Shown: piece after piece, positions 61,327 through 64,000 of the stretch | Layout: each line of letters opens with the position of its first letter | How positions within the stretch are numbered: position 1 is the first letter of the stretch | Assembly: GCF_016907675.1 (NCBI RefSeq) | Contig: NZ_JAFBCJ010000001.1 | Coordinates: 1,612,001-1,676,000 of the forward strand | Source of the DNA: Geodermatophilus bullaregiensis | Lineage (GTDB): Bacteria > Actinomycetota > Actinomycetes > Mycobacteriales > Geodermatophilaceae | Reading direction: 5' to 3' | Length of the DNA: 64,000 bases | Notes under the pieces: model-generated | What the model saw: only the letters and a program-made list of their open reading frames with translations | Database searches by the model: none | Told to the model about the DNA's origin: nothing | Program-made: the position numbers and the translations under genes

Positions 61327-61995
61327 GTGACCTCGGACGCCGTGCACCTCCCCGCCGTCGCCGCACCCGGCCCGCCCGCGTCCCCGGACGTGTCGGAGGA
61401 CCGGCCGGCCGTCGTCGTCGCCCGCACCGGCCGCGGGTGGAGCGTGTTCGCGCCCGGGCGTGCCGAGGACGTGGGCGACCTGCTCGAGGGCATGTCGCTG
61501 GCCGACCTCGTCGCCGAGGAGCTCGGCTCCCCCGCCGAGCCCGACCGCACCGCCCGCCGGGCCGCCCGGGGTGCGGGCGCCGAGGAGCTCCCGGCCGATC
61601 CGCGCGAGGCCCGGATCGCCGCGCTGGAGCGCACGGTCGCCCAGCTCGAGCACGCCCTGGCCTCCCGCGTGGTCACCGAGCGGGCCATCGGGGTGCTCGC
61701 CGAGCGGCACACCACCGCACCGCGGGCGGCCTTCGAGGCGCTGCGCGCCCAGGCCCGCTCGTTCGGCCGCCCCGTGCACGAACTCGCCGCCGAGGTGCTC
61801 GCGACGCTGGAGCGGCTGCCCGCCGAGCCGCCCCGACCGGGCGGTCACGTCGTCCCCCCGCCGGTCGCCGACGCGCCCGCCGCCGAGGCGGCGCCGTCCG
61901 CGCTCCCGCCCGCGCCGCGCAGGCACCCCGTCCGGCGGGTCGAGCGGGGCAGCACGCGCCCCGGCCCGGCGTCCCCCGCGGACGGCCGCCGCTGA
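61327..61995 (+). CDS. ANTAR-domain protein without receiver domain
   Basis: A 222-residue protein. The ANTAR RNA-binding module lies at about residues 98-160: RVVTERAIGVLAERHTTAPR, AAFEALRAQARSFG, RPVHELAAEVLATLERL. An N-terminal 95 residues have no clear receiver or PAS fold, and the C-terminal 60 are Pro/Ala/Arg-rich. ANTAR proteins bind paired hairpins in mRNA leaders to prevent termination. The next gene's start overlaps its stop. Partner kinase unknown; PdtaS is in the window. Confidence 0.82.
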   Translation: MTSDAVHLPAVAAPGPPASPDVSEDRPAVVVARTGRGWSVFAPGRAEDVGDLLEGMSLADLVAEELGSPAEPDRTARRAARGAGAEELPADPREARIAALERTVAQLEHALASRVVTERAIGVLAERHTTAPRAAFEALRAQARSFGRPVHELAAEVLATLERLPAEPPRPGGHVVPPPVADAPAAEAAPSALPPAPRRHPVRRVERGSTRPGPASPADGRR

Positions 61996-62651
61996 GCGGA
62001 CCGGAGCCGCTGACCCCGGGCGCGCTGGCCGACCGGCTGGCCGCCCTCCTCGCCGGGGTCGAGCCCCTGCCCGGGGCCGCCGCCGCACGGGTCGCCGTCG
62101 ACGGTCCCGACGTCGCCGCTCCGGAGGCGCTCGCCGCCGCGGTCGCCGAGCGGCTGCCCGTCCTCGGCCGGCCCGCGGCCGTCGTCCCGGCCGCGGGGTT
62201 CCTCCGCCCCGCCTCGCTGCGCCTCGAGCACGGCCGCACCGACCCCGACGCCCGCTACACCGACTGGCTCGACACCGGGGCGCTGGCCCGGGAGGTCCTC
62301 GACCGGGTCGGCCCCGGCGGTCCCGGTGAGTACCTGCCGGTGCTGTGGGACGTCGCCCGGGACCGCGCCGCCCGCGTCGCCTACCGCCCGGCACCGCCCG
62401 GCGGGGTGCTGCTGGTGCCCGGGCCGCTGCTGCAGGGCGTCGGGCTGGCCTTCGACGTCGTCGTCCACCTGCGGGTGGCCCCGGCCGCACGCCGCCGGCG
62501 CTTCCCGGCCGGCCAGGCGTGGGAGCTGCCGGCCTTCGACCGCTACGACGACGAGGTCGACCCCGTCGCCCTGGCCGACGCCGTGGTGCTCGCCGACCGG
62601 CCGGAGCACCCCGCGCTGGTGCTCCAGGGCCGCTTCACGGGCCCGCGATGA
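61992..62651 (+). CDS. uridine kinase-like protein with degenerate P-loop
   Basis: About 219 residues resembling actinobacterial uridine kinase-like proteins: ARYTDWLDTGALAREVLD, LPVLWDVARDRAARVAYRPA, VLLVPGPLLQG, AFDVVVHLRVAPAARRRR. At the expected Walker A it reads VAVDGPDVAAPEALAA, so GKT/S is missing and ATP use is doubtful. There is no ATG or GTG near the start; the CTG at 61992, overlapping the ANTAR stop (CTGA), is the best candidate. Confidence 0.72.
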   Translation: MSGPEPLTPGALADRLAALLAGVEPLPGAAAARVAVDGPDVAAPEALAAAVAERLPVLGRPAAVVPAAGFLRPASLRLEHGRTDPDARYTDWLDTGALAREVLDRVGPGGPGEYLPVLWDVARDRAARVAYRPAPPGGVLLVPGPLLQGVGLAFDVVVHLRVAPAARRRRFPAGQAWELPAFDRYDDEVDPVALADAVVLADRPEHPALVLQGRFTGPR

Positions 62652-62727
62652 TCAGGGGACCTGATCCCAGCGCGTCCTCCCGCACGGTGCACGGTCAGGG
62701 AGGACGCTGCACGATCAGGGTCCCTGA
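62647..62727. repeat. clustered GATCAGG inverted repeats
   Basis: GATCAGGGGACCTGATC (62650-62666) and GATCAGGGTCCCTGATC (62713-62729) are related palindromes about 60 bp apart. CGTCCTCCC (62672-62680) and GGGAGGACG (62698-62706) pair between them. The block lies between the convergent uridine kinase-like and nudC genes and may be a terminator or a repeat-family member. Confidence 0.5.
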
Positions 62728-62734
62728 TCGTGGC

Positions 62735-63694
62735 TCAGCCGAGGTCGCCGGCCAGCCAGCGGTCGATGATGTGCCGGGCGATGGACACCGGCGGCGGCAG
62801 CGCCTCGGGACCGCGGCCGGAGGCGAGCTCCTCGCGGGTCCACCAGCGGGCCTCCTCGATCTCGGTGGGGTCCAGCCGCAGCTCCAGGTCGCCCTCGGCC
62901 CGCGCGACGAAGCCGAGCATCAGCGACTGCGGGAACGGCCAGGGCTGGCTGCTCACGTACCGGATGTCGGTGACCGCGAGGCCCACCTCCTCGGCCACCT
63001 CCCGGGCCACCGCGCCCTCGGCGGACTCCCCCGGCTCGACGAACCCGGCGAGGATGGAGAACCGCCCCGGCGGCCACACCGCCTGGCGACCCAGCACGCA
63101 GCGGTCCCCGCCGTCGTGCACCAGCATGATCACCGCGGGGTCGGTGCGCGGGAAGAGCTCGACACCGGTCACCGGGTCGCGCTGCACCCAGCCGGCCCGC
63201 TCGATGGTGGTGGGGGCACCCGAGAGGGGGCTGAACCGGGCGCGCTCGTGCCACTCGAGGATGCCGATCGCCTCGGCGAGCAGGCCGGCGTCGAGGTCCC
63301 CGAGGTCGGCGCCGACCTCCCGCAGCCCGGACCAGCTGTCCACCGGCCGGCCGTTGACCGCCAGCGCGCGCTCCCCGCGGACCGCGGCGTAGGGCACGCC
63401 GTCGGCCTCGCCGAGGTAGACCGCGCCGATCGGCAGCGTGGGCTGCTCGTCCCACACCAGCGACGGGCCGTCGTCCCCCTCGTGCACGGGCACCGTGCGG
63501 CGCTCGTCGACGGTGAGCACCCGCACCGGCCGCCCGCCGGTGGGGTCGGGCAGCGCGCGGGACAGGTGCGCCCGGTCGTGCGCCGAGCGGGACAGCACGG
63601 GCACGGCACCGGTCGTCGGCGGCGTGCCGGCCGGCCACTGGTCGCGGGTCGGCGCGACGTCGGCCGGGGTGCTGCCGCCCGGCGGGACGCTCAC
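62735..63694 (-). CDS. nudC: NAD(+) diphosphatase, NudC type
   Basis: A 319-residue Nudix hydrolase that cleaves NAD(H) and can decap NAD-capped RNA. The Nudix box is GFVEPGESAEGAVAREVAEE followed by VGL, and the NudC-specific SQPWPFPQSLMLGF is present. Where NudC normally has a four-Cys zinc ribbon, this reads FSPLSGAPTTIERAGWVQRD, so all four ligands are absent. The GTG overlaps the M16 peptidase stop (GTGA). Rv3199c is the counterpart. Confidence 0.93.
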   Translation of the reverse strand: MSVPPGGSTPADVAPTRDQWPAGTPPTTGAVPVLSRSAHDRAHLSRALPDPTGGRPVRVLTVDERRTVPVHEGDDGPSLVWDEQPTLPIGAVYLGEADGVPYAAVRGERALAVNGRPVDSWSGLREVGADLGDLDAGLLAEAIGILEWHERARFSPLSGAPTTIERAGWVQRDPVTGVELFPRTDPAVIMLVHDGGDRCVLGRQAVWPPGRFSILAGFVEPGESAEGAVAREVAEEVGLAVTDIRYVSSQPWPFPQSLMLGFVARAEGDLELRLDPTEIEEARWWTREELASGRGPEALPPPVSIARHIIDRWLAGDLG

Positions 63695-64000
63695 GCCGGC
63701 TCCGGTGCGGTCGCGGCGGCGCTGGCGGTGACGTCGACCGGGCCGAGGGCGCGCAGCGCGTCGGTGACCCGCTCGGCGTCGCCGACGACCACGCCGGTGA
63801 GCGTGGCCGGCGCCAGGTACCGGCGGGCGGCCTCCTGCACCTGCTCGACGGTGACCTCGGCCAGCGCGCGCTGGTGCTCGGCCAGCCACTCGGCCGACAG
63901 GCCCGAGCCGGCCAGCGCCGAGAGCGTGCCGGCCAGCCCGGCGTGCGTCGCGGTGGACAGCGCCATGCTGCCGAGCACGTAGCGGCGGGCGGCGTCCAGC
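63691..64000 (-). CDS. M16 family metallopeptidase, C-terminal part (cut by window edge)
   Basis: The frame enters from the window edge and ends at 63691. RRYVLGSMALSTATHAGLAG, then LAGSGLSAEWLAEHQRALA and VTVEQVQEAARRYLAPATL match the C-terminal half of processing-peptidase-like M16 proteins, with the final VVVGDAERVTDALRALG strand. The zinc-binding HXXEH domain would lie upstream. It is coupled to nudC by a GTGA overlap. Confidence 0.82.
   Translation of the reverse strand, partial: LDAARRYVLGSMALSTATHAGLAGTLSALAGSGLSAEWLAEHQRALAEVTVEQVQEAARRYLAPATLTGVVVGDAERVTDALRALGPVDVTASAAATAPEPA

Overview
The window is about 64 kb of very GC-rich DNA from the chromosome of an actinobacterium. Supporting signs are GTG starts, stop/start overlaps, TANNNT -10 boxes 6-9 nt from start codons (leaderless genes), WhiB proteins, a SigR/RsrA pair, mycoredoxin, Ni superoxide dismutase, multifunctional Kgd and the 24-residue ribosomal protein bL37. 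Gene content and order resemble Geodermatophilaceae (Blastococcus, Modestobacter, Geodermatophilus). That family placement is an inference; the phylum is secure. There is no prophage, transposase or CRISPR array. The mobile-looking DNA is a 203-bp inverted-repeat element present twice and a family of short hairpin repeats after stop codons.

Layout. 0-6.3 kb: end of an ABC-2 permease, an ankyrin protein, kgd and a small partner, a membrane hydrolase. 6.3-14.4 kb: malic enzyme, RmlC-like epimerase, sodX/sodN, VOC protein, psd-pssA phospholipid genes, a HAD phosphatase and a lipid kinase. 14.4-31 kb: a block ordered like Mycobacterium tuberculosis Rv3219-Rv3228 (whiB1, pdtaS, biotin carrier, rsrA, sigR, SRAP protein, aroA, rsgA), with local insertions: a wax ester synthase, a lipase-like hydrolase, a degenerate biotin carboxylase, a spermidine-synthase-like membrane protein and an aldehyde dehydrogenase. 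31-43 kb: hisN, a translationally coupled minus-strand operon (aldo/keto reductase, hydrolase, XdhC-like, FGGY kinase), the transsulfuration pair cbs-metB, P450 plus ferredoxin, and a frameshifted pyruvyl transferase. 43-47.6 kb: a betaine-type ABC transporter and a TauD-type dioxygenase behind a tiny Cys-containing leader peptide, flanked by two initiator tRNA genes. 47.6-64 kb: a second block ordered like Rv3193c-Rv3199c (UPF0182, PDZ-Lon protease, DUF2342, ThiF-like, ABC1 kinase, whiB7, uvrD2, mycoredoxin, nudC), with an ANTAR protein, a degenerate uridine kinase and part of an M16 peptidase.

How the parts fit. Stress control dominates. SigR/RsrA appear to feed a SigR-type promoter before mycoredoxin and one before sigR itself. 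whiB7 sits behind an AT-hook-type promoter, a 132-codon upstream ORF and a terminator/antiterminator pair, a classic translation-sensing attenuator. whiB1 has a CRP-like operator. The TauD locus begins with a leaderless leader peptide of the HVDL..C type, which points to control by cysteine supply and to organosulfur scavenging. PdtaS and a receiver-less ANTAR protein could form an RNA-antitermination pair.
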